Source of the DNA: Mitsuaria chitosanitabida ATCC BAA-476 = NBRC 102408
GTDB lineage: Bacteria > Pseudomonadota > Gammaproteobacteria > Burkholderiales > Burkholderiaceae_C
Length of the DNA stretch: 64,000 nucleotides
Assembly (NCBI RefSeq): GCF_001598255.1
Contig: NZ_BCYP01000020.1
Coordinates: 82,219-146,218, forward strand
Reading direction: 5' to 3'
Shown here: piece by piece, positions 8,860 through 16,416 of the stretch
Numbering within the stretch: position 1 is the stretch's first letter
How the letters are laid out: every line of letters starts with the position of its first letter
Program-made: the position numbers and the translations under genes
Notes under the pieces: generated by a model
Databases searched by the model: none
Seen by the model: only the letters and a program-made list of their open reading frames with translations
Told to the model about the DNA's origin: nothing

Positions 8860-9738
8860 ATGACGCTCCCTGGCCGTACACCCCACGCTCCCGCCGATGC
8901 CGGCGCCGACCCCGCCGCCGGCGCGCCGGCGCATGAGCACAGCTCCTTCTACAAGTTCGTCGCGCTGCGGGACACGCCCGCGCTGGCGCAGCGGCTGCGC
9001 GACCTGTACGAGGCACAAGGACGGCGGGTCGGCGGCAACATCCTGCTGGCGCCCGAGGGCGTGACCGGCGCGATCGGCGGCCCGGTCGAGGCGCTGGGCG
9101 CCTTCGAGGCGGCGCTGCGCGCGGAGCCGCCCTTCTCGGACCTGCGTTTCAAGCGCAGCTTCTGCGACACGCGGCCCTTCACGCTGCTCAAGGTGCATGA
9201 GAAGCCGGAGCTCGTGGCCTTCGGCCTGCCCGGCGTGACGGGGCTGGCGGACACGCGCGACACCCATGTCTCTCCGCGGGAATGGCGTGAGCTGATCAAG
9301 CGCGAGGACGTGGTCGTGGTGGACAACCGCAACCACTTCGAGTTCAAGCTGGGCCACTTCGAGGGCGCGGTCGATCCGCTGGTGCGGCACTTCCGCGACT
9401 TCCCGGCCTACATCGAGGCCCACGCCGAGCAGTGGCAGCGCGAGGGCAAGACCGTCGCGATGTACTGCACCGGCGGCATCCGCTGCGAAAAGATGTCGGG
9501 CTGGATGATCGAGCGCGGCCTGCGGGTGCGGCAGCTCGACGGTGGCATCCTCAACTACTTCGAGCAGATGCCCGATGCCGACGCGGATTGGCGCGGGGAG
9601 TGCTTCGTCTTCGACAAGCGCATCGCGATCGACACGCATCGCCACGAGACCGCGACCACCGCCGAGCAGGTCTATGGCGACGACCCCGCCGAGGCCTGGC
9701 GCCTGGCGCGCGCGAAACGACTCGATCCGAAAGGCTGA
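8860..9738 (+). CDS. trhO: tRNA uridine(34) hydroxylase TrhO (rhodanese-fold, YceA/UPF0176)
   Basis: A 292-residue protein. After a low-complexity Ala/Pro leader, SSFYKFVALRDTPALAQRLR opens the N-terminal UPF0176 domain. This contains GNILLAPEGVTGAIGG and ends before the rhodanese domain (about 140-240), where the catalytic cysteine lies in YCTGGIRCEKMSGWMIERG. TrhO forms 5-hydroxyuridine at tRNA position 34 using molecular oxygen, a precursor of cmo5U. The C-terminal tail includes RWRGECFVFDKR-like residues (seen as DWRGECFVFDKRIAI). ATG at 8860 is the best start; an in-frame ATG further upstream would overlap psd. It is probably monocistronic. Confidence 0.9.
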   Translation: MTLPGRTPHAPADAGADPAAGAPAHEHSSFYKFVALRDTPALAQRLRDLYEAQGRRVGGNILLAPEGVTGAIGGPVEALGAFEAALRAEPPFSDLRFKRSFCDTRPFTLLKVHEKPELVAFGLPGVTGLADTRDTHVSPREWRELIKREDVVVVDNRNHFEFKLGHFEGAVDPLVRHFRDFPAYIEAHAEQWQREGKTVAMYCTGGIRCEKMSGWMIERGLRVRQLDGGILNYFEQMPDADADWRGECFVFDKRIAIDTHRHETATTAEQVYGDDPAEAWRLARAKRLDPKG

Positions 9739-9799
9739 ACGGGCGGGACCCGGCACGTCGCGCGTATCGCCACGCGGCATGCCGGGCACGCGCGGGGCT

Positions 9800-11068
9800 T
9801 CAGCCGGTGAGGTCCTCGCGCAGCTTCAGGCGGCGCGGATTGCCCAGGTCGATGACCGCCGTGTGGGCGGCCTTGTCGTGCAGGCCCTGGCGATTGCCGT
9901 CCCACAGGATCTGCAGGAAGCCCATGCCGCCGGTGGCCATGCCGGCCGCGTAACCGCCGTAACGGCGCACGCACCGCATCGGCTTCATCGGCTTGCCGGT
10001 CAGCTCCACGATCTTCAGGCCCATCAGCTTCTTGCCCGGCGTCTGCCCGGGCCAGATCAGCGGCCACAGCACGAACCAGGAGAAGGCCCAGGCCAGGTTC
10101 AGGCCGACCAGCTCCCACCAGTGCTTCATCCGCTCCAGCGGCGTGCGGCGGGCCTCCTCGCGCAGGTCTCGGACCTGGCGCTCGAGCTGCTTGTTGCGCA
10201 GCTTCTGGGTCTTGAGCCGGCCCTCCGCGTCCTCGGCGCGGGCCTGGGCCTCGGTGATCGCGGCGCTGGCCGCGGCGTCGGGCGTGGCCAGCGCCGCCGC
10301 GGAGGCCGACGCCATCTCGCCACGCGCGGTCCGGATCGCATGCTTGACGATGTCGGCGACTTCCTCGTCGTCGAGGTCGTCCTTGCCCGCCTTGTCGGCC
10401 TCTTCCGCGTGCCGCTCCAGCGCCGCCTGGATGGCGGCGGCCGTGGTCGGGTCGGCGCCGCTGGCCGCGCCGGCCACCGCCAGGGCGGTCTCGGCCGCGG
10501 CGCGCTCCTTGCGGCCGGGCTTGTCCTTCGCTTCCTTGGTCAGGTCGCCGACGCTGGTGAAGAGGCCGAAGCCCACCAGGCACAGCGCCGGCAACCAGCC
10601 CAGCCGACCGCCGCCCAGGTGCACCACCTCGCCGCGCGAGACGCGTTGCAGCTTGTACCAGCGCCACGCCACCCACCAGCAGCCGCCCAGCAGCACCGTG
10701 TTGCCGAAGTGCGAGAGCGCCAGCAGCAGCACCAGATCGACCATCATGGCCTTGGCCCGCTGGAACGGCGAGGCGAGCGGCAGCCCCAGCAGCCCGGGCG
10801 CGACGTTCAGGTCCTCGGGCGTGATCCAGTCGCGCGGATCCCCGTGCAGGTCGCCCTCGGCCGGCTTGCGGCCCAGCTTGCCGATCAGCCGCGTGCCGGC
10901 GGCCGCGGCCGCGGCGGTGGCGTTCGCGACCGTCGTCGCCGCCGACGCGGGGGCGATGGCGGAACCCGCGGCGGGCGCGGCGGCGGCCGGCAACGGGCTC
11001 ATCGGGTCGGCGCCGGGGCTGGCCGGCAGCGGGGTCGGGGACGTCGACGGATCGGCGGGAGCGGTCAT
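9800..11068 (-). CDS. RDD-family membrane protein split by a long coiled-coil insert
   Basis: A 422-residue protein. The start is an Ala/Pro-rich cytoplasmic tail (1-80). An RDD-type first helix follows (PFQRAKAMMVDLVLLLALSH, 101-120), then a second hydrophobic region near 160-172. A highly charged insert (about 175-310) comes next, with alternating Ala/Glu/Lys and a predicted coiled coil (LKTQKLRNKQLERQVRDLRE). The RDD signature resumes with TM AWAFSWFVLWPLIW, then PGQTPGKKLMGLKIV (340-354) and QGLHDKAAHTAVI near 394-406. RDD proteins are small membrane proteins, some linked to ion transport, of generally unclear function. The large insertion is unusual for the family. It is divergent from the MurA-like gene. 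Confidence 0.75.
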   Translation of the reverse strand: MTAPADPSTSPTPLPASPGADPMSPLPAAAAPAAGSAIAPASAATTVANATAAAAAAGTRLIGKLGRKPAEGDLHGDPRDWITPEDLNVAPGLLGLPLASPFQRAKAMMVDLVLLLALSHFGNTVLLGGCWWVAWRWYKLQRVSRGEVVHLGGGRLGWLPALCLVGFGLFTSVGDLTKEAKDKPGRKERAAAETALAVAGAASGADPTTAAAIQAALERHAEEADKAGKDDLDDEEVADIVKHAIRTARGEMASASAAALATPDAAASAAITEAQARAEDAEGRLKTQKLRNKQLERQVRDLREEARRTPLERMKHWWELVGLNLAWAFSWFVLWPLIWPGQTPGKKLMGLKIVELTGKPMKPMRCVRRYGGYAAGMATGGMGFLQILWDGNRQGLHDKAAHTAVIDLGNPRRLKLREDLTG

Positions 11069-11296
11069 GGGGGCGCATTGTGGCCAGGGCCACGGCGAAA
11101 TGCGCCCATGACTTCCCTAGCGTGACCCCGGGGCCGGAGCTTTCCTTCCGCGGCCGGAGCACACTCTCGCTGGTCCGTCGCGCGTCGCGGTCGCAAGATG
11201 CCTCGCATGACCCGCACGAACACCGCCCTCGCGCCCTCGGCCGATAATCCGGCCGCTATCCTCGACTTCCCACCCGTTCGCCCCCGGCGCCACGCC

Positions 11297-12598
11297 ATGT
11301 CCAATCTCATCGTCCACGGCGGCTCGCCCCTCAAGGGCCGCATCGTCCCCTCGGCGAACAAGAACGCCGTCCTGCCCATCCTGTGCGCGACGCTGCTGAC
11401 CCGCGAGCCGGTCCGGCTCAACGGCGTCCCCGAGATCACCGACGTCAAGAAGATCCTGGAGGTCTTCCGCAACCTGGGCAGCGCGGTCTCGGTCGACTTC
11501 AAGACCGGCGTGCTGGACCTGCATCACCGCGACACCCACTTCGACGCGGCCAAGGACCACCTGCCCGAGGAGATGCGCTCCTCGATCATGCTGGTGCCGG
11601 GCCTGATGGCGCGCTTCGGCGCCGCCCGCATCGAGGACGACGTCAAGGGGTGCACCCTGGGCGCCCGCGAGATCGATCCCCACGTCGAGGTCTTCGAGCG
11701 CTTCGGCGCCCGGGTCGACCGCGCCGCCGACGGCCTGCTGGTGCAGGTCCAGGGCAAGCTGCGCCACAACGACCACTGGACCGATTACGCCTCCGTCACC
11801 ACGACCGAGAACTTCGTCCTGTGCGCCGCGCTGGCCGACGGCACCTCCACGCTGATGAACGCGGCCAGCGAGCCGCACGTGCAGGAGTTCTGCCAGTTCA
11901 TGGCCATGCTCGGCGCGAAGCTCGAGGGCCTGGGCACCTCGCGCCTGACCATCCACGGCGTCGAGCAGCTGGGCGGCGGCGAGTTCACCTTCGCCGAGGA
12001 CTTCCACGAGATCGTGACCTTCCTGGCCCTGGGCGCGATCACCGGCGGCGACGTGCGGGTCAAGAATTCGCACCCGGAGCAGTTCCCGCTGATCGACCGC
12101 ACCTTCGCCAAGTTCGGCGTCCAGATCATTCACGAGGATGGCTGGTCGCGCTCGGTGGTGGACGGCAAGCTCAAGGTCAAGGAGCCCTTCACCCGCAACA
12201 TCCTGCAGAAGGTCGAGGCGGCGCCCTGGCCCTATCTGCCCGTGGACCTGCTGCCCATCTTCGTCGCCCTGGGCGTGAAGGCCGAGGGCAGCGTGATGTT
12301 CTGGAACAAGGTCTACGACGGCGCGATGGGCTGGACCACCGAGCTGTCCAAGTTCGGCGCGCACGCCTTCCTGTCCGATCCGCACCGCATGGTCACCTTC
12401 GGCGGCAAGACGCTGAGCCCGGCCGAGGTCGAGAGCCCGTACATCATCCGCGTCGCGATCGCGCTGCTGATGGTGGCGGCCAGCATCCCCGGCAAGTCCC
12501 TGATCCGCAACGCGACGCCGGTGCGCCGCGCCCACCCGCAGTTCGCCGAGAACATCACCCGTCTCGGCGCCAAGGTGGAATGGGTCGAGGGCGACTGA
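11297..12598 (+). CDS. UDP-GlcNAc 1-carboxyvinyltransferase, divergent MurA paralogue
   Basis: A 433-residue EPSP-synthase-fold enzyme. It keeps the key MurA residues: Lys22-Asn23 in SANKNAVLPIL, Arg94 in EEMRSSI, the catalytic Cys119 and Arg124 in GCTLGAREIDPH, the Asp in LPVDLL (about 316), and C-terminal arginines in YIIRVAIALL and PVRRAHPQF. It differs elsewhere: the segment matching E. coli VFENRFMHVPEL reads MFWNKVYDGAMGWTTEL, so Glu329 and Arg331 (E. coli numbering) are replaced by Trp and Lys. Known chemistry is transfer of enolpyruvate from PEP to UDP-GlcNAc for peptidoglycan. ATG 11297 matches the family N-terminus. The usual betaproteobacterial murA lies beside hisG; here the neighbours are unrelated, so I infer a second copy. 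A fully active only copy is the alternative. Confidence 0.8.
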   Translation: MSNLIVHGGSPLKGRIVPSANKNAVLPILCATLLTREPVRLNGVPEITDVKKILEVFRNLGSAVSVDFKTGVLDLHHRDTHFDAAKDHLPEEMRSSIMLVPGLMARFGAARIEDDVKGCTLGAREIDPHVEVFERFGARVDRAADGLLVQVQGKLRHNDHWTDYASVTTTENFVLCAALADGTSTLMNAASEPHVQEFCQFMAMLGAKLEGLGTSRLTIHGVEQLGGGEFTFAEDFHEIVTFLALGAITGGDVRVKNSHPEQFPLIDRTFAKFGVQIIHEDGWSRSVVDGKLKVKEPFTRNILQKVEAAPWPYLPVDLLPIFVALGVKAEGSVMFWNKVYDGAMGWTTELSKFGAHAFLSDPHRMVTFGGKTLSPAEVESPYIIRVAIALLMVAASIPGKSLIRNATPVRRAHPQFAENITRLGAKVEWVEGD

Positions 12599-13656
12599 GC
12601 CCGCCCGCCGGCGTGGCCCGCGCGCTCGTCGCGATCGGGTCCTGCCTCGCGACGGCCCTCGCGGGCGCCCAGGCGGCGCCCGCTTCGCCATCGGCGGGAT
12701 CGGTCGAGCCGGTGGCGGAAGGAGCCGTCCCCGCGCCCACCACCTGGTCCGTCGCCCAGATCGGCACGCCGCCGACCGCGCCGACGGGCGCCCCCGCCGG
12801 CGGCACCGGCGCGCGACCCGTGCTGCGCTGGCTGGTGCAGGACATCCCGCCGCACTTCAGCTACCGCGACGGCAAGCCGCCGCAACGCCCCGAGGACCTG
12901 GGCCAGGGCGAGGTCGACGGCTTCCTGCGCGTGCTGACCGAGCGGCTGCCGCAGTACCGTCACGAGTTCGTCGAGCTCAGCCTGCCGCGCTTCGAGGCGC
13001 AGGCGCGTGCCGGCGAGACGCTGTGCTCGCTGCTGCACGTGCGCACGCCCGAGCGCCTGCAATGGCTGTACTTCACGCCGCTGCATCCGCCGCTGCTGAC
13101 GCGCCAGGTGCACGTCATCCTGCGGCGCGAGGACCTGTCACGCTTCGAGCCCAACGGCCAGGCCCTGCAGCTCGCGGACCTGCTGCGGCGCAAGGACCTC
13201 GTGGGCCTGGTGCCGCGCGATCGCAGCTTCGGACCGCGCATCGACAAGCTGCTGAGCGCCGATCCGGACCAGGCGCCGCGCTCCGTCGTCGCGGGCCGCA
13301 GCGCCAATCTGCTGGGCATGCTCAAGGCGCGCCGCATGGACTGGACCTTGGACTATCCGGCCACGGTCGAGCAATACAGCCAGCAGCATCCGGGCTCGCC
13401 CGAGCTGATGCGGCTGCCGCTGGCCGAGGGCCGCAGCACCATGGTCGCCACTGGCAGCTGCAGCCGCACCCCGACGGGCCGTCGCGCGATCGAGGCGATC
13501 GACCAGGCCGTGCGCCAGATCGCCGCCGAGCCGCTCCCCCAGCGCGACGCGCTGATCAGGGCCTGGCGCGGCCCGGCCGGCATCGAGGCCGAGGACCTCA
13601 AGGCGATCAACCGCTATTTCGACGAGCGCGCCCGCGGGCCGGCTCAGATCGAGTGA
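12580..13656 (+). CDS. periplasmic solute-binding-like protein, unknown ligand
   Basis: Up to 358 residues. The N-terminus (after MGRGRLSPPAGVA) carries a hydrophobic stretch (RALVAIGSCLATALAGAQA) consistent with a Sec signal, then a Pro/Ala linker. The mature domain starts at VLRWLVQDIPPHFSYRDGK and looks like a type 3 extracellular solute-binding fold (class II periplasmic binding protein), with AGETLCSLLHVRTPERL and MDWTLDYPATVEQY as internal landmarks. No transporter genes accompany it, so it may be a sensor or orphan binding protein. Start choice is uncertain: ATG 12580 overlaps the end of the MurA-like gene by 19 bases and follows AAGGTGG at short spacing; GTG 12613 is the alternative. 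Tight spacing suggests co-transcription with the MurA-like and pseudouridine synthase genes. Confidence 0.65.
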   Translation: MGRGRLSPPAGVARALVAIGSCLATALAGAQAAPASPSAGSVEPVAEGAVPAPTTWSVAQIGTPPTAPTGAPAGGTGARPVLRWLVQDIPPHFSYRDGKPPQRPEDLGQGEVDGFLRVLTERLPQYRHEFVELSLPRFEAQARAGETLCSLLHVRTPERLQWLYFTPLHPPLLTRQVHVILRREDLSRFEPNGQALQLADLLRRKDLVGLVPRDRSFGPRIDKLLSADPDQAPRSVVAGRSANLLGMLKARRMDWTLDYPATVEQYSQQHPGSPELMRLPLAEGRSTMVATGSCSRTPTGRRAIEAIDQAVRQIAAEPLPQRDALIRAWRGPAGIEAEDLKAINRYFDERARGPAQIE

Positions 13657-13662
13657 CGCGGG

Positions 13663-14595
13663 ATGGCCCGCCCTCCGAAGCTTGAACTGCCGCTGCGCGA
13701 CGGTGTCGCCGCCAGCGCGCTCGCCTGTCCGCCAGGACCGTGGCCGCTCGTGCTGGACTTCCTCGCGGAGCGGCTGCCGCTGGTGACGCGCGAGGACTGG
13801 GCCACGCGCATGGCGCGCGGCGACGTGCTCGACGACGCGGGCGCGGCGCTCAGTCCCGGCGCGCCGTATCGCGCGCAGCGCCGCCTCTACTACTGGCGCT
13901 GGCTGGCCGACGAGCCCGAGGTGCCCTTCGCCTCGCGCATCCTGCATCGGGACGAGCACCTGCTGGTCGCCGACAAGCCGCACTTCCTGCCGGTCACGCC
14001 CAAGGGCCGCTACGTGCGGCAGACCTTGCTGACACGCTTGCGGCGCGAGACCGGCATCGCCGACCTCAGCCCGGTGCACCGCCTGGACCGGGAGACGGCG
14101 GGGCTGACGCTGTTCTCGGTGCAGGCCGCGAGCCGCGACGCGTACCAGCGGCTGTTCCGTGATCGCGAGGTCGAGAAGGTCTACGAGGCGATCGCGCCGT
14201 GGCGCGACGAAGTCGGCGCGCGCTTGCCGCTCGCCTATGCGAGCCGGCTGGAGGAACACCCCGTCGACTTCATGCAGATGCGCACCGTGGACGGGGAGCC
14301 GAATGCGCTCACGCGCATCGCGCTGATCGAGCGTCTCGGCGCCGACCGTGCCCGCTACGAGCTGCGGCCGCACAGCGGCGTGAAGCACCAGCTGCGGGCG
14401 CAACTCTGCGCGCTGGGCCTGCCCATCGCGGGCGACCGCATCTATCCGGTGCTGCAGCCGGTCGAGGAGGTCGTCGACTTCACCCGACCGCTGCAGCTGC
14501 TCGCGCGCGAGATCGCCTTCGTCGATCCGATCAGCGGCCAGCCGCGCAGGTTCGTGACCTCGCTGCGGCTGGACGGGACGAGCGCGGGCGGGTAG
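13663..14595 (+). CDS. RluA-family pseudouridine synthase
   Basis: A 310-residue RNA pseudouridine synthase. The catalytic aspartate is in HRLDRETAGLTLF (about residues 139-151). Further family landmarks are ILHRDEHLLVADKPHFLPVTP upstream (first half of the motif II region), YEAIAPW, and the C-terminal RNA-binding segment GVKHQLRAQLCALGLPIAGDRIYP. The N-terminal 80 residues contain WATRMARGDVLDDAG, reminiscent of an S4-like RNA-binding segment. It isomerises specific uridines in rRNA or tRNA; the target cannot be assigned. It starts seven bases after the upstream stop, suggesting an operon. The 146 bases after it show no gene. Confidence 0.87.
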   Translation: MARPPKLELPLRDGVAASALACPPGPWPLVLDFLAERLPLVTREDWATRMARGDVLDDAGAALSPGAPYRAQRRLYYWRWLADEPEVPFASRILHRDEHLLVADKPHFLPVTPKGRYVRQTLLTRLRRETGIADLSPVHRLDRETAGLTLFSVQAASRDAYQRLFRDREVEKVYEAIAPWRDEVGARLPLAYASRLEEHPVDFMQMRTVDGEPNALTRIALIERLGADRARYELRPHSGVKHQLRAQLCALGLPIAGDRIYPVLQPVEEVVDFTRPLQLLAREIAFVDPISGQPRRFVTSLRLDGTSAGG

Positions 14596-14741
14596 CGCGC
14601 GCTCGTCGAGGCGGATCGCGCCTCGCCCCCTCGCCGTCGCCCGATCGGGGCCACCGCGCGACGAGGTCCGGCATCTCTCTCAGGCGTTCAGGCCTTCGAG
14701 CCGGGCGATCGGACATCGGGGACGTCCGACCGCCGACGCGC

Positions 14742-15257
14742 TCACGCGCTCAGCACCTCGAGCCGGCGCAGCGCGGCCAGCGTCGCGCGGCAGGCATGCG
14801 CCAGCTCCACGCCCTTGGTCACGAGGTGCTCGTGGAAGAAGGCGTGATGCACCGCGTGCTCGTGGAAGGCCAGCGGCGTCAGCACGGCCGAGAACACCGG
14901 CACGCCGGTGTCCAGCTGCACCCGCATCAGCCCGTCGATGACGGCCTGCGCGACGAAGTCGTGGCGGTAGATGCCGCCGTCGACGACCAGCGCGCAGGCG
15001 AGCACCGCGTCGTAGCGGCCGCTGCGCGCGAGCTTCATCGCATGCAAGGGGATCTCGAAGGCGCCGGGGACCTCGAAGGTCTCGACGTCGACGGGCCCCG
15101 CCGTGGCGAGCTCGCGTTGCGCGGCCTCGCGACAGCGGCCGACCAGGTCGGCATGCCAGCTCGCGGACACGATGGCGACGCGCGGCGCGCGATCGCCCCG
15201 CGCCGACGCAGACGTGGCGGAGGAGGGAGTGGAGACGTTGGGAATGGTCTGATTCAT
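14742..15257 (-). CDS. ribH: 6,7-dimethyl-8-ribityllumazine synthase (type II, RibH2-like)
   Basis: A 171-residue lumazine synthase, which condenses 5-amino-6-ribitylamino-uracil with dihydroxybutanone phosphate in riboflavin synthesis. Visible landmarks are VAIVSASWHADLVGRCREAA, FEVPGAFEIPLHAMKLA, and VVDGGIYRHDFVAQAVIDGL, in which GGIYRHDFV replaces the usual GATPHFDYV-type segment. This pattern is like the second lumazine synthases (RibH2) described in Brucella and rhizobia. ATG 15255-15257 gives MNQTIPN; AGGG lies about seven bases upstream, and earlier in-frame starts would run into the leader. An FMN riboswitch precedes the gene on the same strand, so it is presumably switched off when FMN is abundant. 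No other rib gene is nearby. Confidence 0.9.
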   Translation of the reverse strand: MNQTIPNVSTPSSATSASARGDRAPRVAIVSASWHADLVGRCREAAQRELATAGPVDVETFEVPGAFEIPLHAMKLARSGRYDAVLACALVVDGGIYRHDFVAQAVIDGLMRVQLDTGVPVFSAVLTPLAFHEHAVHHAFFHEHLVTKGVELAHACRATLAALRRLEVLSA

Positions 15258-15366
15258 GAGGACCCTTTGACAGGTGGACGATGAATCAGGGCGCGCACGC
15301 ACAGCGCGGCTCGCCGTCGACGCGTGCGCAGGCACGCGCCGGCGCTGGGCCGACGATGAACGCGAT

Positions 15367-15528
15367 CTCTTTCATCCGGACTGTGACCGTCGGCCCTGGC
15401 CTCTCACCAGGTCTGCTGACCCCGTCGCCGCAAGGGCGGTGACGGGCGCTCGCGGGCTCCCAGGCGCATCGATCGGGCGACCGAGTCCTGGATACCGCCG
15501 GTGGGGAATTTCGCCCCGCCCTGAGAAC
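15367..15528 (-). promoter_or_regulatory. FMN riboswitch (RFN element) controlling ribH
   Basis: Read on the minus strand, the conserved RFN blocks occur in order: GGGCGGGGCGAAATTCCCC, ACCGGCGGTA, GAGCCCGCGAGC, GGTCAGCAGACCTGGTGAGA, GGCCAGGGCCGACGGTCA, and AGTCCGGATGAAAGAG. This is nearly the full consensus of the FMN aptamer. It lies about 110 bases before the ribH start. The bases between aptamer and gene contain the region that would sequester or release the ribosome site; no classical T-tract terminator is seen there, so translational control is the likelier mode. Confidence 0.95.
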
Positions 15529-15607
15529 GCTGCCCCGCGTCCTCCCAAGGAAGGCAACGGGGCGGGCGGATTCTAGGGGGCGCGTCCGGGCGGCGCTGTC
15601 GCCTTCG

Positions 15608-16282
15608 TCAGAAGCCCCACTGCAGCTGGGCGCTGAACATGTCGGCCCGGCTGCGGTAGACATTTCCCCAGAGATAAGCGGCGGTGAGGTCGACGCCGCC
15701 GCCCAGCGCGGCCTTGAAGACCGGGCCGGCGCGCCAGGACCTGGGCTCGGCGAATCCCTGCACGCCGGCGCGCCAGCCGGGCTGCCAGCGGTACAGCGCC
15801 TGCCATTGCAGCTTGGCCTGGTTCTGCCGGCGCGCGGCCGCGTCGTGGGCCCAGAAAAGGTTGAGGTTGAGCTGCGTCCATCCCCATTCGGTCTGGAACA
15901 CCGGACCCATCTCGATCGCGTTGCCCTGCCCGCGGTTGCGGATCACCTGCAGGTGCAGGGCCAGGTCATAGGGCGTGTCGCCCTGCGTGAGCAGGAACTG
16001 GTTCACCCAGTTGATCGAGCTCAGCGACTGATGGCGCAAGTCGGCGCCGATCCAGCTCAGCAGCAGCTCGGTGCTCCAGCGCGAGGTCACGCCGCGGCGC
16101 AGGCCGACCTCGGGCCACAGGGTCGCACCGCCGTCGGGGGGATCGACACTCCAGTAACGCAGGTCCAGCGTGGTGTGGCCGGCCTCGCTGTACGGACGCA
16201 CGAGGTAGTAGCCGGGGTCGGCGTCGGCCGCGCCCGCGCCGATCCCCAGCAGCAATCCCACGATCAGCCGGCATCTGGTCAT
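15608..16282 (-). CDS. secreted outer-membrane-like protein of unknown function
   Basis: A 224-residue protein with an N-terminal signal peptide (MTRCRLIVGLLLGIGAGAADA, likely cut after ADA). The mature part is rich in alternating hydrophobic residues and aromatics, for example TTLDLRYWSVD, TSRWSTELLLSWIGADL, and TQLNLNLFWAHDAAARRQ. It ends with ADMFSAQLQWGF, a terminal phenylalanine as in outer-membrane beta-barrels. I read it as a small barrel or barrel-like protein, but I do not recognise a named family. The FMN riboswitch and ribH lie downstream on the same strand. The 134 bases to the diguanylate cyclase start are a divergent promoter region. Confidence 0.6.
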   Translation of the reverse strand: MTRCRLIVGLLLGIGAGAADADPGYYLVRPYSEAGHTTLDLRYWSVDPPDGGATLWPEVGLRRGVTSRWSTELLLSWIGADLRHQSLSSINWVNQFLLTQGDTPYDLALHLQVIRNRGQGNAIEMGPVFQTEWGWTQLNLNLFWAHDAAARRQNQAKLQWQALYRWQPGWRAGVQGFAEPRSWRAGPVFKAALGGGVDLTAAYLWGNVYRSRADMFSAQLQWGF

Positions 16283-16416
16283 CGCACCCCCTGAGGCATG
16301 GGGGGCGATTGTCGTGCCCGTCCCCGCTTGGAGTTTCCCCGGGGAAACCAGCGCGCTTTGCTCGGCACAATGAATCGAAGGTGATTCGCAGCTCGTCGCC
16401 AGCCAGACACCCCCTC

